Part shown: positions 7,895 to 16,098 of the stretch, piece by piece
Position numbering within the stretch: the first letter of the stretch is position 1
Layout of the letters: each line of letters opens with the position of its first letter
Source: Microbacterium rhizomatis
GTDB lineage: Bacteria; Actinomycetota; Actinomycetes; Actinomycetales; Microbacteriaceae
Length of the DNA stretch: 64,000 nucleotides
Reading direction: 5' to 3'
Assembly: GCF_008710745.1 (NCBI RefSeq)
Contig: NZ_VYSA01000001.1
Coordinates: 372,001-436,000, forward strand
Position numbers and translations under genes: made by a program
Notes under the pieces: generated by a model
Told to the model about the DNA's origin: nothing
The model's database searches: none
The model's input: only the letters and a program-made list of their open reading frames with translations

Positions 7895-9103
7895 TCACAT
7901 CGTGAACGGCGTCGCGCTCACGATCGCGGCGATCCGCTGAGCGATGGTCTGAGAAGCGTTCGAGGTTTCGGTGTTCGCCGGCGCCACGGCAGACCACACC
8001 ACGATGGTGACAGAAGGATTCCTCTCCTGCGCGGTGAACCCCTGGTAGCCGTTCAGGATCGGGTTGCCGACGATCCAGCCGTCGGCCACCAGCGACCCGT
8101 ACGCGAAGTAGCGCTGGGCGGACATTCCGCCGAGCCCCGCGGAGACCGGCGCCAGGGACGTCTCTGCGTCTGCGGCGGTCAGAAGGTCTCCGTCGTTGAG
8201 CGCGCGCAGCCAGCGGCCGAGGTCGATGACCGGCGCGTTCATCCCTCCGTCGAACCCCCAGGTCGGATCCCAGGATGTGGAATCCTCGTACACCCCGCGC
8301 TGGTTGGTGTATGCGTGCATCGCCGGCTGGCCGATCTCGCTGTCCTGATGTGCCGAGCTGCGCGTCATGCCCAAGGGTCCGTAGATGCGTGATTGCATCA
8401 GGTCCTCCAGCGACTGCCCTGATGCCCGCTCGAGAACCTGAACGAGAGCAGCCATCTCGGTGTGCGAATACGCCCAGCCGGTTCCCGGTGCGAACAGCGG
8501 GGGTGACTGCTGCGCGTACCCGAGCAGCTCGCTGAACGTGTAGTGGGCGAAGGGGTCGGCATGGACGCGAGCGATGAAATCGGCGTTCGTGACGTAGTCC
8601 GGGGTTCCGCCCGTGGTGTTGGCGAGCATCCGCGGGGTGATCCGGTCGGCATTGACGAGCTCGGGGACGTACGGTGAGACCGGAGCATCGAGGTCGACCA
8701 CACCCTCCGTCCCGAGCTGCAGCAGAATCGTCCCGAGCATCGCCTCCATGGGCTGCCCGACCCGCACGAGCGCATCGGTCGCCGTCGGCAGCGGAGCAGA
8801 GGGTGAGTCGACGGCGCCGCGCACGATCTCGTCGTCGCCCACCCAAACGCCGAACACCACCGACTGCAGTGCGAGTTCGGGAATCGCCGCCTCGACGATC
8901 CCTGTGATCTCTGCGGCCCGTGGATCGCTGCCCGCGATGACGCCGATCCGCGTCTGGTCGGAGGGGGATGCTGCCGGGGTGGGCGAGGACGGCGGGTGCG
9001 TGCCGACGATCGTGCAGCCCGTCGATGTCAGCACAGCGAAGGCCGCCACGGTGACGGCGAGCGCGCGAAGCGACGCCCTCGCCCGAGTCACGGATACCGG
9101 CAT
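7895..9103 (-). CDS. Lipoprotein of the serine beta-lactamase/DD-peptidase fold, probably inactive
   Basis: A 402-residue lipoprotein: signal peptide with lipobox LTSTGC (Cys30), then a Ser/Pro-rich linker. The rest follows class C beta-lactamase/D-alanyl-D-alanine carboxypeptidase-like proteins, for example LLQLGTEGVVDLDAPVSPYV and FAPGTGWAYS. Three active-site motifs are altered. The SxxK position reads QPME (117-120) where relatives have Ser and Lys, the YSN motif reads YSH (212-214), and the HTG-like motif near the end reads LNG. It is therefore probably a binding or scaffolding protein on the outer face of the membrane, not an enzyme. The ATG at 9101-9103 is preferred because GGGGGAG lies 5 bases upstream. 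Confidence 0.85.
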   Translation of the reverse strand: MPVSVTRARASLRALAVTVAAFAVLTSTGCTIVGTHPPSSPTPAASPSDQTRIGVIAGSDPRAAEITGIVEAAIPELALQSVVFGVWVGDDEIVRGAVDSPSAPLPTATDALVRVGQPMEAMLGTILLQLGTEGVVDLDAPVSPYVPELVNADRITPRMLANTTGGTPDYVTNADFIARVHADPFAHYTFSELLGYAQQSPPLFAPGTGWAYSHTEMAALVQVLERASGQSLEDLMQSRIYGPLGMTRSSAHQDSEIGQPAMHAYTNQRGVYEDSTSWDPTWGFDGGMNAPVIDLGRWLRALNDGDLLTAADAETSLAPVSAGLGGMSAQRYFAYGSLVADGWIVGNPILNGYQGFTAQERNPSVTIVVWSAVAPANTETSNASQTIAQRIAAIVSATPFTM

Positions 9104-9231
9104 CTGCACTCCCCCTCGAAGGGTCGGACCCGCTGGTGGATGTCACGATAGTGGAGTCGACGCATGTCTCGTGGACGAGTTCGAACGGGCCGCATCTCGC
9201 CGACTCTCAGGTTGGTCGCGTTCCGGCTGGA

Positions 9232-9237
9232 TAGGCT
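9232..9237 (+). promoter_or_regulatory. -10 box of the DUF1990-hemW unit
   Basis: TAGGCT ends 6 bases before the ATG of the DUF1990 gene, the leaderless arrangement seen repeatedly here. Confidence 0.55.
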
Positions 9238-9243
9238 CGTCTC

Positions 9244-9894
9244 ATGCGCCGCGGTACTTTCCGAGATGGAACAGTCGACTACGCCGCCGTCGGGGCGACG
9301 CAGGCGCCCGACCTGATGCAGTACCCACCGGAGCGCAGCATCCCGGCCGAGGATTCGTGGCGGATCGGCAGCGGCGAGGCGAGGTTCGCGACCGCCGGCG
9401 ATGCGCTCCTTTCGTGGAGCGCGCAGCGCTCGGGCGAACTGCACCTCACCGATGTGCGCCCGGCGTCGGGCCCGATGTACTCCGGTGTCAGCTTCGATGA
9501 CGAGGGCAATCCGGTCGCGCCCAGCCGGCTCGAGGCCGATCAGCGCTTCGACTCCGACGGGACGCCGTACGTCAGCGGCGGCACGACCGTCCGCCTGCAC
9601 GGCAGAGTCGACGGCATGCGCGCCGATGCCGAGCTACGCGTGATCTTCGCCGTCGAGGAGCCCCGCCGCATCGGCTTCGCGCTCGGGACCGTCGGGGACT
9701 CGGTCGTCAGTGGTGAAGAGTCGTTCATGCTCGATTGGCTCGCCAATGACGAGGTGTGGTTCACCGTCCGTGCGTTCGATGCGCCCGTCGCCGGCATGTA
9801 CAGGATGTTCCCGGCCCTGACCCGCAGGAGGCGCAGGGCGCTGTTCACTCGCTACCTCCGGGCGATCTCGCCGCTGTACACGACGTCCGGCTGA
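9244..9894 (+). CDS. DUF1990 family protein
   Basis: A 216-residue soluble protein that I place in DUF1990, a family without an assigned reaction in bacteria. Typical parts are YPPERSIPAEDSWRIGSGE near residues 27-45 and the conserved C-terminal half with RIGFALGT, then GEESFML and VWFTVRAFD. No signal peptide or membrane segment is present. The stop codon overlaps the hemW start (TGATG), so the two are translationally coupled. That links it only loosely to heme handling. The family call is by recollection of the motifs and is moderately secure. Confidence 0.75.
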   Translation: MRRGTFRDGTVDYAAVGATQAPDLMQYPPERSIPAEDSWRIGSGEARFATAGDALLSWSAQRSGELHLTDVRPASGPMYSGVSFDDEGNPVAPSRLEADQRFDSDGTPYVSGGTTVRLHGRVDGMRADAELRVIFAVEEPRRIGFALGTVGDSVVSGEESFMLDWLANDEVWFTVRAFDAPVAGMYRMFPALTRRRRRALFTRYLRAISPLYTTSG

Positions 9895-11111
9895 TGGGCT
9901 CCGCGCTCCCGCTGGGTGAGCCGGCGCCGGCGGACGGGATGCTCCCCGACGACGTGCGCATCGACACCTCGGCCGACTTCGGTGTCTATCTGCACGTGCC
10001 GTTCTGCCGCGTGCGGTGCGGATACTGCGACTTCAACACGTATACGGCCACGGAGCTGCGCGGAGCGAAGCAGGAGGAGTACGCAGACACCCTCCTCCGA
10101 GAGGTGTCGCTGGCCCGCGACGTGCTCGCCGCGACGGCGCCCTTGCGGCCGGCGTCCACCGTCTTCTTCGGCGGCGGGACGCCGACGCTGCTGCCCGCGG
10201 GCGACCTCGCGCGCATGCTCGATGGCACGCGTGGCGCGTTCGGATTGACCGCGGATGCCGAGATCACGATCGAGGCCAACCCCGACACGGTGACGGATGC
10301 CGTTGCTGCCGAGCTGGGCGCATCCGGTGTCACTCGACTGTCGATCGGCATGCAATCGACCGTTCCGCACGTGCTGGCGGCCCTTGATCGCACGCACGAA
10401 CCGGCGAACGTTGCGACCGCCGTCGCCGCCGCGCGTCGTGCGGGGCTCGATGTCAGCGTGGACCTCATCTACGGCGCCCCCGGTGAGTCTCTCGACGACT
10501 GGCGACGGTCCCTAGAGGTGGCCGTCGGCCTCGAGCCGGACCACATCTCGGCCTACGCCCTCATCATCGAGGACGGCACGAAGCTTGCCCGACAGATTCG
10601 TCGCGCCGAGGTGCCCGCTCCCGACGACGACCTGCAGGCCGATATGTACGAGCTGGCCGATCAACTGCTCGGCGCCGCGGGATTCGACTGGTACGAGGTG
10701 TCGAACTGGTCGCGGGGGAGCGAGCATCGCTCCCGCCACAACCTCGCGTACTGGCGCGGATCGGATTGGTGGGGCTTCGGACCCGGAGCGCACAGCCACA
10801 TCGCCGGCACGCGGTTCTGGAACGTCAAGCATCCGGCGGCCTACGCGCAGCGCCTCGCGGCGGGCGAGTCGCCGGCCGCTGGCAGGGAGCGCCCCGACGC
10901 TGCCTCACGTGAGCTGGAGGAGGTGCTCCTGCGCACACGCATCCGTGAGGGGATGCCGGTGTCGGAGCTGCGCATGGCGGGCAGACACGCGGTGGCCGCC
11001 CTGATCGCCGACGGGCTCATCGACGGCGGCGAGGCCGTGCGCGGGCGCATCGTGCTGACTCTGCGTGGACGCCTTCTCGCCGACGCGGTCGTCCGCGCCC
11101 TGACGACCTGA
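9894..11111 (+). CDS. hemW: Radical SAM heme chaperone HemW
   Basis: A 405-residue radical SAM protein. The [4Fe-4S] motif CRVRCGYC lies near residues 41-48 (after GVYLHVPF), followed by STVFFGGGTPTLLP and the HemW-type EANPDTVT. It lacks the HemN-specific N-terminal residues, so HemW, which delivers heme to membrane enzymes, is preferred over oxygen-independent coproporphyrinogen oxidase. The ATG at 9894 overlaps the previous stop and begins a normal-length protein. hrcA follows, as in many actinobacteria. Confidence 0.92.
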   Translation: MGSALPLGEPAPADGMLPDDVRIDTSADFGVYLHVPFCRVRCGYCDFNTYTATELRGAKQEEYADTLLREVSLARDVLAATAPLRPASTVFFGGGTPTLLPAGDLARMLDGTRGAFGLTADAEITIEANPDTVTDAVAAELGASGVTRLSIGMQSTVPHVLAALDRTHEPANVATAVAAARRAGLDVSVDLIYGAPGESLDDWRRSLEVAVGLEPDHISAYALIIEDGTKLARQIRRAEVPAPDDDLQADMYELADQLLGAAGFDWYEVSNWSRGSEHRSRHNLAYWRGSDWWGFGPGAHSHIAGTRFWNVKHPAAYAQRLAAGESPAAGRERPDAASRELEEVLLRTRIREGMPVSELRMAGRHAVAALIADGLIDGGEAVRGRIVLTLRGRLLADAVVRALTT

Positions 11112-11145
11112 TCCTCGTCTTCGGACGCGGCCCATCCCGATCGGA

Positions 11146-11151
11146 TAGAAT
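11146..11151 (+). promoter_or_regulatory. -10 box of the hrcA-dnaJ operon
   Basis: TAGAAT runs into the first base of the CIRCE element. The transcription start then falls inside CIRCE, the usual arrangement for HrcA autoregulation. Confidence 0.75.
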
Positions 11152-11177
11152 TGGCACTCCGGTCGTGGGAGTGCCAG
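11151..11177 (+). promoter_or_regulatory. CIRCE operator
   Basis: TTGGCACTC, nine bases, then GAGTGCCAG. The arms match the consensus TTAGCACTC-N9-GAGTGCTAA apart from one symmetrical substitution in each arm. HrcA binds this element and represses the operon until heat or unfolded protein removes it. Confidence 0.95.
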
Positions 11178-11196
11178 ATGCGGGAGGAGGCGGGAG

Positions 11197-12246
11197 ATGG
11201 TCACCGAACGTGGTCTCCAGGTGCTGCGCGCGATCGTGCAGGACTATGTCGACACGCACGAGCCCGTCGGCAGCCGCACGATCGTCGAACGCCACGCCTT
11301 CGGGGTGTCGGCGGCGACGATCCGCAACGATATGGCGCTGCTCGAGGATGAAGAGCTGATCACCGCTCCGCACACCTCTTCCGGTCGTGTGCCCACCGAC
11401 AAGGGGTACCGCGTCTTCGTCGATCATCTCGCCGAGCTCCGGCCTCTGACGCATGCGCAGCGCGCCGCGATCTCGTCGTTCCTCGAGGGGCCGACCGACC
11501 TCGACGACGTGCTGATGCGCACCGTGCGCGCACTCACGCAGGTGACCGGGCAGGTCGCGATCGTCCAGTACCCGTCCTTCGAGCAGGCGAGCGTGTCGCA
11601 CGTCGAGCTCGTGAACCTCGGTGGTGGGCGCGTGCTGGTGGTGGTCGTCACCGACACCGGCCGTGTATCGCAGCGGCTCGCGCTCGTGCACGACGAGCTG
11701 GACGACACCGACATCGTGCGATTGCGTGCCCTCTTCGGAGATCTCGTCGTGCGCCGCTCGGTGCGCGAGGGCGCACAGCGGGTGGGCGCTCTCCTCGCCG
11801 ACGACGAGGCGAGCGCAGCGGATGGGTCTGCGCCGGATGGGGCGACACGGGCGATCGCCCGGGTGCTCGCCGAAGAACTCGACGAGTTCCGTCAGGACCG
11901 TCTGCTGCTGGCGGGCGCCGCGAATCTCGCGCGCCGCGAATCCGACTTCCGAGGCAGTATCTACCCGCTGCTCGAGGCGATCGAGGAGCAGGTGACACTG
12001 CTGCGTCTGATGGGCGAGATGGTCGCCGATGAGCACGGGCTCGCTGCCAGCATCGGGCGCGAGAACGAACCTTTCGGGTTGTCCGAGGCATCCGTGGTCA
12101 CCAGCGACTACGACGCCACCGGCGGCACCGCCCGCGTGGGAGTGCTCGGCCCCACCCGGATGGACTACCCCTCCAATCTCGCGTCGGTCCGTGCCGTCGC
12201 GCGCTATCTGAGCCGGATGCTGGACGACGACGAGAACGCCCGCTGA
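11197..12246 (+). CDS. hrcA: Heat-inducible transcription repressor HrcA
   Basis: A 349-residue repressor of class I heat-shock genes. The N-terminal winged helix has VSAATIRNDMALLE and SSGRVPTDKGYRVFVD, the HrcA signature. A GAF-like dimer domain fills the rest. The ATG at 11197 follows a strong GGAGGCGGGAG ribosome site; an earlier ATG at 11178 directly abuts CIRCE and would need a different frame. dnaJ follows after 53 bp. A CIRCE element overlaps its own promoter, so it represses itself. GroEL, which normally assists HrcA, is not in this window. Confidence 0.97.
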   Translation: MVTERGLQVLRAIVQDYVDTHEPVGSRTIVERHAFGVSAATIRNDMALLEDEELITAPHTSSGRVPTDKGYRVFVDHLAELRPLTHAQRAAISSFLEGPTDLDDVLMRTVRALTQVTGQVAIVQYPSFEQASVSHVELVNLGGGRVLVVVVTDTGRVSQRLALVHDELDDTDIVRLRALFGDLVVRRSVREGAQRVGALLADDEASAADGSAPDGATRAIARVLAEELDEFRQDRLLLAGAANLARRESDFRGSIYPLLEAIEEQVTLLRLMGEMVADEHGLAASIGRENEPFGLSEASVVTSDYDATGGTARVGVLGPTRMDYPSNLASVRAVARYLSRMLDDDENAR

Positions 12247-12267
12247 GGCATCCGTGACCGAACGATC

Positions 12268-12285
12268 CCCGCGCTGTTGCGCGGG
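12268..12285 (+). other. Hairpin between hrcA and dnaJ
   Basis: CCCGCGC (12268-12274) pairs with GCGCGGG (12279-12285) around the loop TGTT. It sits 14 bases before the dnaJ start and just ahead of its ribosome site GGAAGG. It may tune dnaJ expression relative to hrcA, or protect a processed end. Confidence 0.5.
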
Positions 12286-12299
12286 CAGGAAGGCGATCC

Positions 12300-13418
12300 G
12301 TGGCTGACCACTACGAGGTGCTGGGAGTGTCGCGCGAAGCGACGCTCGACGAGATCAAGAAGGCGTACCGCCGCCTGGCGCGGGAGCTGCATCCCGATGT
12401 CAACCCGGGTGAGGACGCCTCAGAGCGGTTCAAGCTCGTCACGCACGCCTATGACGTCCTGAGCGATCCCGAACAGCGTCGACGCTATGACATGGGTGGC
12501 AGCGACTCGCCGTTCGGCGGCGCGCAGGGCGGCGGCTTCGGCGGGTTCGGTGACATCTTCGAGACGTTCTTCGGAGCGACCGGCGGCCAGCGGGCCGGCC
12601 GCCCACGATCGCGCCGCGAGCGAGGGCAGGACGCTCTCGTGCGCGTCACCCTCGACCTGGGGGACGTCGTCTTCGGGGCTCACCGCGACCTCGACGTCGA
12701 TACGGCCGTGCTGTGCGAGACGTGCCAGGGCTCGTGCTGCCAGCCCGGAACCACCGAGGTCACCTGCGACATCTGCCACGGCAGCGGACATGTGCAGCGC
12801 ACCGTCCGCAGCCTGCTCGGCAACGTCGTCACCAGCCAGCCCTGCGGCTCGTGCCAGGGTCACGGCACCACGATCCCGTACCCGTGCGCGACGTGCCAGG
12901 GTCAGGGGCGGGTGCGGGCACGCCGCACCGTCTCGATCGACATCCCCGCCGGGGTTGAGACCGGCCTGCGGCTGCAGCTGCCCGGCTCGGGCGAGGTCGG
13001 CCCCGCCGGCGGACCGAACGGCGACCTCTACATCGAGGTGACCGTGACGCCCAACGAGGTGTTTAGTCGTGATGGCGACGATCTGCTCGCGACCCTCGAG
13101 GTGTCGATGTCGGACGCGATCCTCGGCACGACGACGACGATCGAGTCGCTGGACGGCCCGGTCGACCTCGAAGTACGCGCGGGCGTGCAGGCGGGCGATG
13201 TGCTGACGATCAAGGGCCGCGGAATCACGCCTCTGCGTGGCACCCAGCGCGGCGACCTGAGAGTCGGGGTGCACGTCGTCACGCCGACCCGGCTCGATGC
13301 CAAGGAGCGCGCCCTCATCGAGGAGTTCGCGAAGAAGACGAAGGCCCCTGCGCCGCACCTCGCGGAGTTCCACCAGGGCTTGTTCGCGAAGCTGCGCGAT
13401 CGCTTCCGGAACGCGTGA
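12300..13418 (+). CDS. dnaJ: Chaperone DnaJ
   Basis: A 372-residue type I J-protein that stimulates DnaK ATPase. The J domain holds HPD at 31-33, followed by a Gly/Phe region to about 100. The zinc domain has Cys pairs 139/142, 156/159, 182/185 and 196/199, and two substrate-binding beta domains follow. The first zinc repeat reads CETCQGSC, with Cys146 where the CxxCxGxG motif has Gly, and a further Cys147. The GTG start follows GGAAGG. It is the hrcA-linked DnaJ2 type, separate from any dnaK operon copy. rsmE begins 3 bp after its stop. Confidence 0.97.
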   Translation: MADHYEVLGVSREATLDEIKKAYRRLARELHPDVNPGEDASERFKLVTHAYDVLSDPEQRRRYDMGGSDSPFGGAQGGGFGGFGDIFETFFGATGGQRAGRPRSRRERGQDALVRVTLDLGDVVFGAHRDLDVDTAVLCETCQGSCCQPGTTEVTCDICHGSGHVQRTVRSLLGNVVTSQPCGSCQGHGTTIPYPCATCQGQGRVRARRTVSIDIPAGVETGLRLQLPGSGEVGPAGGPNGDLYIEVTVTPNEVFSRDGDDLLATLEVSMSDAILGTTTTIESLDGPVDLEVRAGVQAGDVLTIKGRGITPLRGTQRGDLRVGVHVVTPTRLDAKERALIEEFAKKTKAPAPHLAEFHQGLFAKLRDRFRNA

Positions 13419-13421
13419 CGG

Positions 13422-14171
13422 ATGCCGCTGCATTTCCTGTTGGGCGGGATCGACGGCCCTGCCGTGCCGACCGACGCGCAGCCCGGTGAGACCGTCGTGC
13501 TGACAGGCCCAGAAGCGCATCACGCCGCCGCCGTCCGCCGCCTGCGCGTCGGCGAAGAAGTCACGGTCGGCGATGGCCGGGGCGCGTGGCTCGAGGGCAC
13601 GTGCGAAGCAGTGTCCGCTCGAGAGGTCATCGTGCGCGTCACGGCACGAACGGATGTCGCGCCCTCCGCTCCCCGGATCGTGCTGGTGCAGGCGCTGGCC
13701 AAGGGCGATCGCGACGAGCTGGCGATCCAGGCCGCCACTGAGCTCGGGGTCGACGAGATCATGCCGTGGCAGGCGACCCGGAGCGTGTCGAGGTGGGACG
13801 CCGCAAAAGCGGAGAAGGGCCGCCTCCGGTGGCAGACGATCGTGCGCGAAGCCTCGAAGCAGGCGCATCGCGCGTGGGTTCCGCACGTCGCCCCCGTGCA
13901 GGCCACCGCGGAGCTCGTGCGCCGGATCGCGGCATCCCGCGCCCTCGTGCTGGAACCCACGGCCACGAAGTCGCTGGCATCGATCGGTGCCGACGATCCG
14001 CGCGAGCTCGTGCTGATCGTCGGTCCGGAGGGCGGGATCGCCCCCGAGGAGCTCAGAGCCTTCGGTGCGGTCGGCGCCGAGACGGTCCGGCTCGGGCACA
14101 CCGTGCTGCGCACCTCGACGGCGGGGCCCGCCGCCCTGGCCGTCCTGAACGCCTCCCTGGGCCGCTGGTGA
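13422..14171 (+). CDS. rsmE: 16S rRNA (uracil(1498)-N3)-methyltransferase RsmE
   Basis: A 249-residue SPOUT methyltransferase that methylates U1498 of 16S rRNA on the assembled small subunit, using S-adenosylmethionine. The N-terminal PUA-like part has HHAAAVRRLRVGEEV. The trefoil-knot SAM site has LIVGPEGGIAPEEL and LRTSTAGPAALAVL. A conserved EASKQAHR motif lies in between. Length is normal. It is coupled to dnaJ by a 3-bp gap. Downstream of it, the HIT gene has its own -10 box. Confidence 0.96.
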   Translation: MPLHFLLGGIDGPAVPTDAQPGETVVLTGPEAHHAAAVRRLRVGEEVTVGDGRGAWLEGTCEAVSAREVIVRVTARTDVAPSAPRIVLVQALAKGDRDELAIQAATELGVDEIMPWQATRSVSRWDAAKAEKGRLRWQTIVREASKQAHRAWVPHVAPVQATAELVRRIAASRALVLEPTATKSLASIGADDPRELVLIVGPEGGIAPEELRAFGAVGAETVRLGHTVLRTSTAGPAALAVLNASLGRW

Positions 14172-14181
14172 GCGCCCCCGG

Positions 14182-14187
14182 TAGACT
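14182..14187 (+). promoter_or_regulatory. -10 box for the HIT-phoH-ybeY-era unit
   Basis: TAGACT ends 6 bases before the ATG of the HIT gene and begins 11 bases after the rsmE stop. This suggests that the second half of the block is transcribed from its own leaderless promoter as well as by read-through. Confidence 0.6.
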
Positions 14188-14193
14188 GGCCCT

Positions 14194-14541
14194 ATGAGCG
14201 AGCCGTCGATCTTCACCCGCATCCTCGAGGGCGAGATCCCGTCGGAGATCGTCGCAGAGACCGAGAACGTGTTCGCGATCCGCGACATCGCGCCGCGAGC
14301 TCCCGTGCACCTGCTCGTGATCCCGAAGTCCGCGGACTATCGCGACGTGGTAGAGCTCGCCGCCGGCGATCCCGCGCTTCTCGCAGAGATCGTGGGGCTG
14401 GCCAACACTCTCGCGGCGGAGCACGCGGACGGCGATTTCCGACTCGTCTTCAACACGGGCGCGGGCGCGGGTCAGACGGTCTTCCACGTGCATGCGCACG
14501 TCCTCGCGGGATCGCTGACGGAAGCGGGGCTCGGTGCCTGA
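14194..14541 (+). CDS. HIT family (HINT-like) nucleotide hydrolase
   Basis: A 115-residue histidine-triad protein. Residues near the C-terminus read GQTVFHVHAHVL, the H-x-H-x-H triad that forms the phosphoramidase active site. PVHLLVIPK is the usual middle strand. Such proteins hydrolyse adenosine 5'-phosphoramidates; the physiological substrate is not settled. It overlaps the phoH start by 8 bases, which implies coupled translation. Confidence 0.95.
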   Translation: MSEPSIFTRILEGEIPSEIVAETENVFAIRDIAPRAPVHLLVIPKSADYRDVVELAAGDPALLAEIVGLANTLAAEHADGDFRLVFNTGAGAGQTVFHVHAHVLAGSLTEAGLGA

Positions 14542-15631
14542 CTCCGATCACGCGCAGTCGGCGGAGCCGTCGGTGGACCGTGTCTACGTCGACGGCGTCG
14601 CGATGGTCCAGCTCCTGGGTCCCCAGGACCGTCTTCTGCGCGTCGTGGAGCGCGAGCATCCCGACGTCGACGTGCATGTCCGCGGCAACGAGATCACGCT
14701 GTCCGGCGAGCAGGCGGCCGTCGCGAAGGCGCGGCAGCTCGTCGACGAGCTCATCACGATGACCCGTGCCGGCCATGACATCGCGCCGTCCGACGTGGCG
14801 ACGTCCGACCGCATCCTGCGTTCGGACAACGGCCCGCGCCCCTCCGAAGTGCTGGGGGAGGCGATCCTCTCGTCGCGGGGCAAGGTCATCCGGCCGAAGA
14901 CGCTGGGTCAGAAGGCCTACGTCGACGCGATCGCCGAGAACACGATCGTGTTCGGCATCGGTCCTGCCGGCACCGGTAAGACGTATCTCGCGATGGCGAA
15001 GGCCGTGCAGGCGCTCCAGCGCAAGGAGGTGAGCCGCATCATCCTCACCCGGCCCGCCGTGGAAGCCGGGGAGCGACTGGGGTTCCTCCCCGGCACGCTG
15101 ACCGACAAGATCGACCCGTACCTGCGCCCGCTGTACGACGCCCTGAACGAGATGATCGACCCCGAGCTCGTCCCCAAGCTCATGGCGTCGGGCACGATCG
15201 AGGTCGCGCCGTTGGCGTACATGCGCGGTCGCACCCTGAACGACTCGTTCGTCGTGCTCGACGAGGCGCAGAACACCACTCCCGAGCAGATGAAGATGTT
15301 CCTGACACGCCTCGGATTCGGCACGCAGATGGTCGTCACGGGTGACATCACTCAGGTCGACCTGCCCCAGGGCACTTCCGGCCTCCGCCTGGTCACGCGG
15401 GTGCTCTCCGACATCGACGACATCCACTTCGCCTATCTCACGAGCGACGACGTCGTCCGGCATACCCTCGTCGGGCGGATCGTCGACGCGTACTCCGTCT
15501 ACGACGAGCAGCGCCTCGCCCTCCGTCGCGAGCGGGACGAGGCATCCGACTTCGCCAGCCGGGCCGACAGGCGCGGCGCCTCGCGCACGGGCGGGCCGCG
15601 CGACCATCTTCCGAAGCGAGGGCGCTCATGA
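14534..15631 (+). CDS. phoH: PhoH-like ATPase
   Basis: A 365-residue P-loop ATPase of the PhoH family, thought to act in RNA metabolism beside YbeY. A KH-like N-terminal region (LRVVEREHPDVDVHVRGNEI) precedes the ATPase core with Walker A GPAGTGKT near residue 145 and Walker B FVVLDEAQNT. LTRPAVEAGERLGFLPG is a PhoH signature. The GTG start lies inside the end of the HIT gene, and the stop overlaps the ybeY start (ATGA). Confidence 0.95.
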   Translation: MPDSDHAQSAEPSVDRVYVDGVAMVQLLGPQDRLLRVVEREHPDVDVHVRGNEITLSGEQAAVAKARQLVDELITMTRAGHDIAPSDVATSDRILRSDNGPRPSEVLGEAILSSRGKVIRPKTLGQKAYVDAIAENTIVFGIGPAGTGKTYLAMAKAVQALQRKEVSRIILTRPAVEAGERLGFLPGTLTDKIDPYLRPLYDALNEMIDPELVPKLMASGTIEVAPLAYMRGRTLNDSFVVLDEAQNTTPEQMKMFLTRLGFGTQMVVTGDITQVDLPQGTSGLRLVTRVLSDIDDIHFAYLTSDDVVRHTLVGRIVDAYSVYDEQRLALRRERDEASDFASRADRRGASRTGGPRDHLPKRGRS

Positions 15632-16098
15632 CGATCGACATCAACAACGAGTCCGGCATCGGCGTCGACGAGACGGTGCTGCTGCGCCTCATGGAGTACA
15701 ACCTCCGCGAACTTCACGTCAGCCCCGACGCCGACGTCGCGATCGTGCTGGTGGATGAGGGCGCGATGGAGGCGCTGCACCTGCAGTGGATGGACGAGCC
15801 GGGACCGACGGATGTGCTGAGCTTCCCCATGGATGAGCTGCGCCCCGGCACCGAAGAGACCCCGACCCCGGCGGGCCTACTCGGCGACATCGTGCTGTGC
15901 CCGCAGGTGGCCGAGACCCAGGCGGTCGCGGCCAAGCACTCGACGATGGACGAGCTCGTCATGCTGACCACCCATGGCCTCCTGCACCTGCTCGGTTTCG
16001 ATCACGCCGAGCCTGAAGAGGAGCGCGAGATGTTCGGGCTGCAGAAGGACCTGATCGTCGGGTTCCAGCACTCCGAGCGTCACCGACCTCGCGCATGA
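15628..16098 (+). CDS. ybeY: Endoribonuclease YbeY
   Basis: A 156-residue metal-dependent RNase for 16S rRNA 3' maturation and ribosome quality control. The zinc motif HGLLHLLGFDH (H-x3-H-x5-H) is complete, and PTDVLSFPMDE is the conserved substrate strand. It overlaps phoH and the CBS-domain gene by 4 bases each, an arrangement conserved in actinobacteria and consistent with one mRNA for ribosome maturation. Confidence 0.97.
   Translation: MTIDINNESGIGVDETVLLRLMEYNLRELHVSPDADVAIVLVDEGAMEALHLQWMDEPGPTDVLSFPMDELRPGTEETPTPAGLLGDIVLCPQVAETQAVAAKHSTMDELVMLTTHGLLHLLGFDHAEPEEEREMFGLQKDLIVGFQHSERHRPRA

Noticed and set aside
11178..11196. ATG at 11178 as an alternative hrcA start
   Set aside because: It abuts CIRCE, is out of frame with the HrcA domain, and the ATG at 11197 has a strong ribosome site.
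12420..14288. A 622-residue minus-strand frame over dnaJ and rsmE
   Set aside because: It lies opposite two intact, recognised genes and has no supporting start signal.
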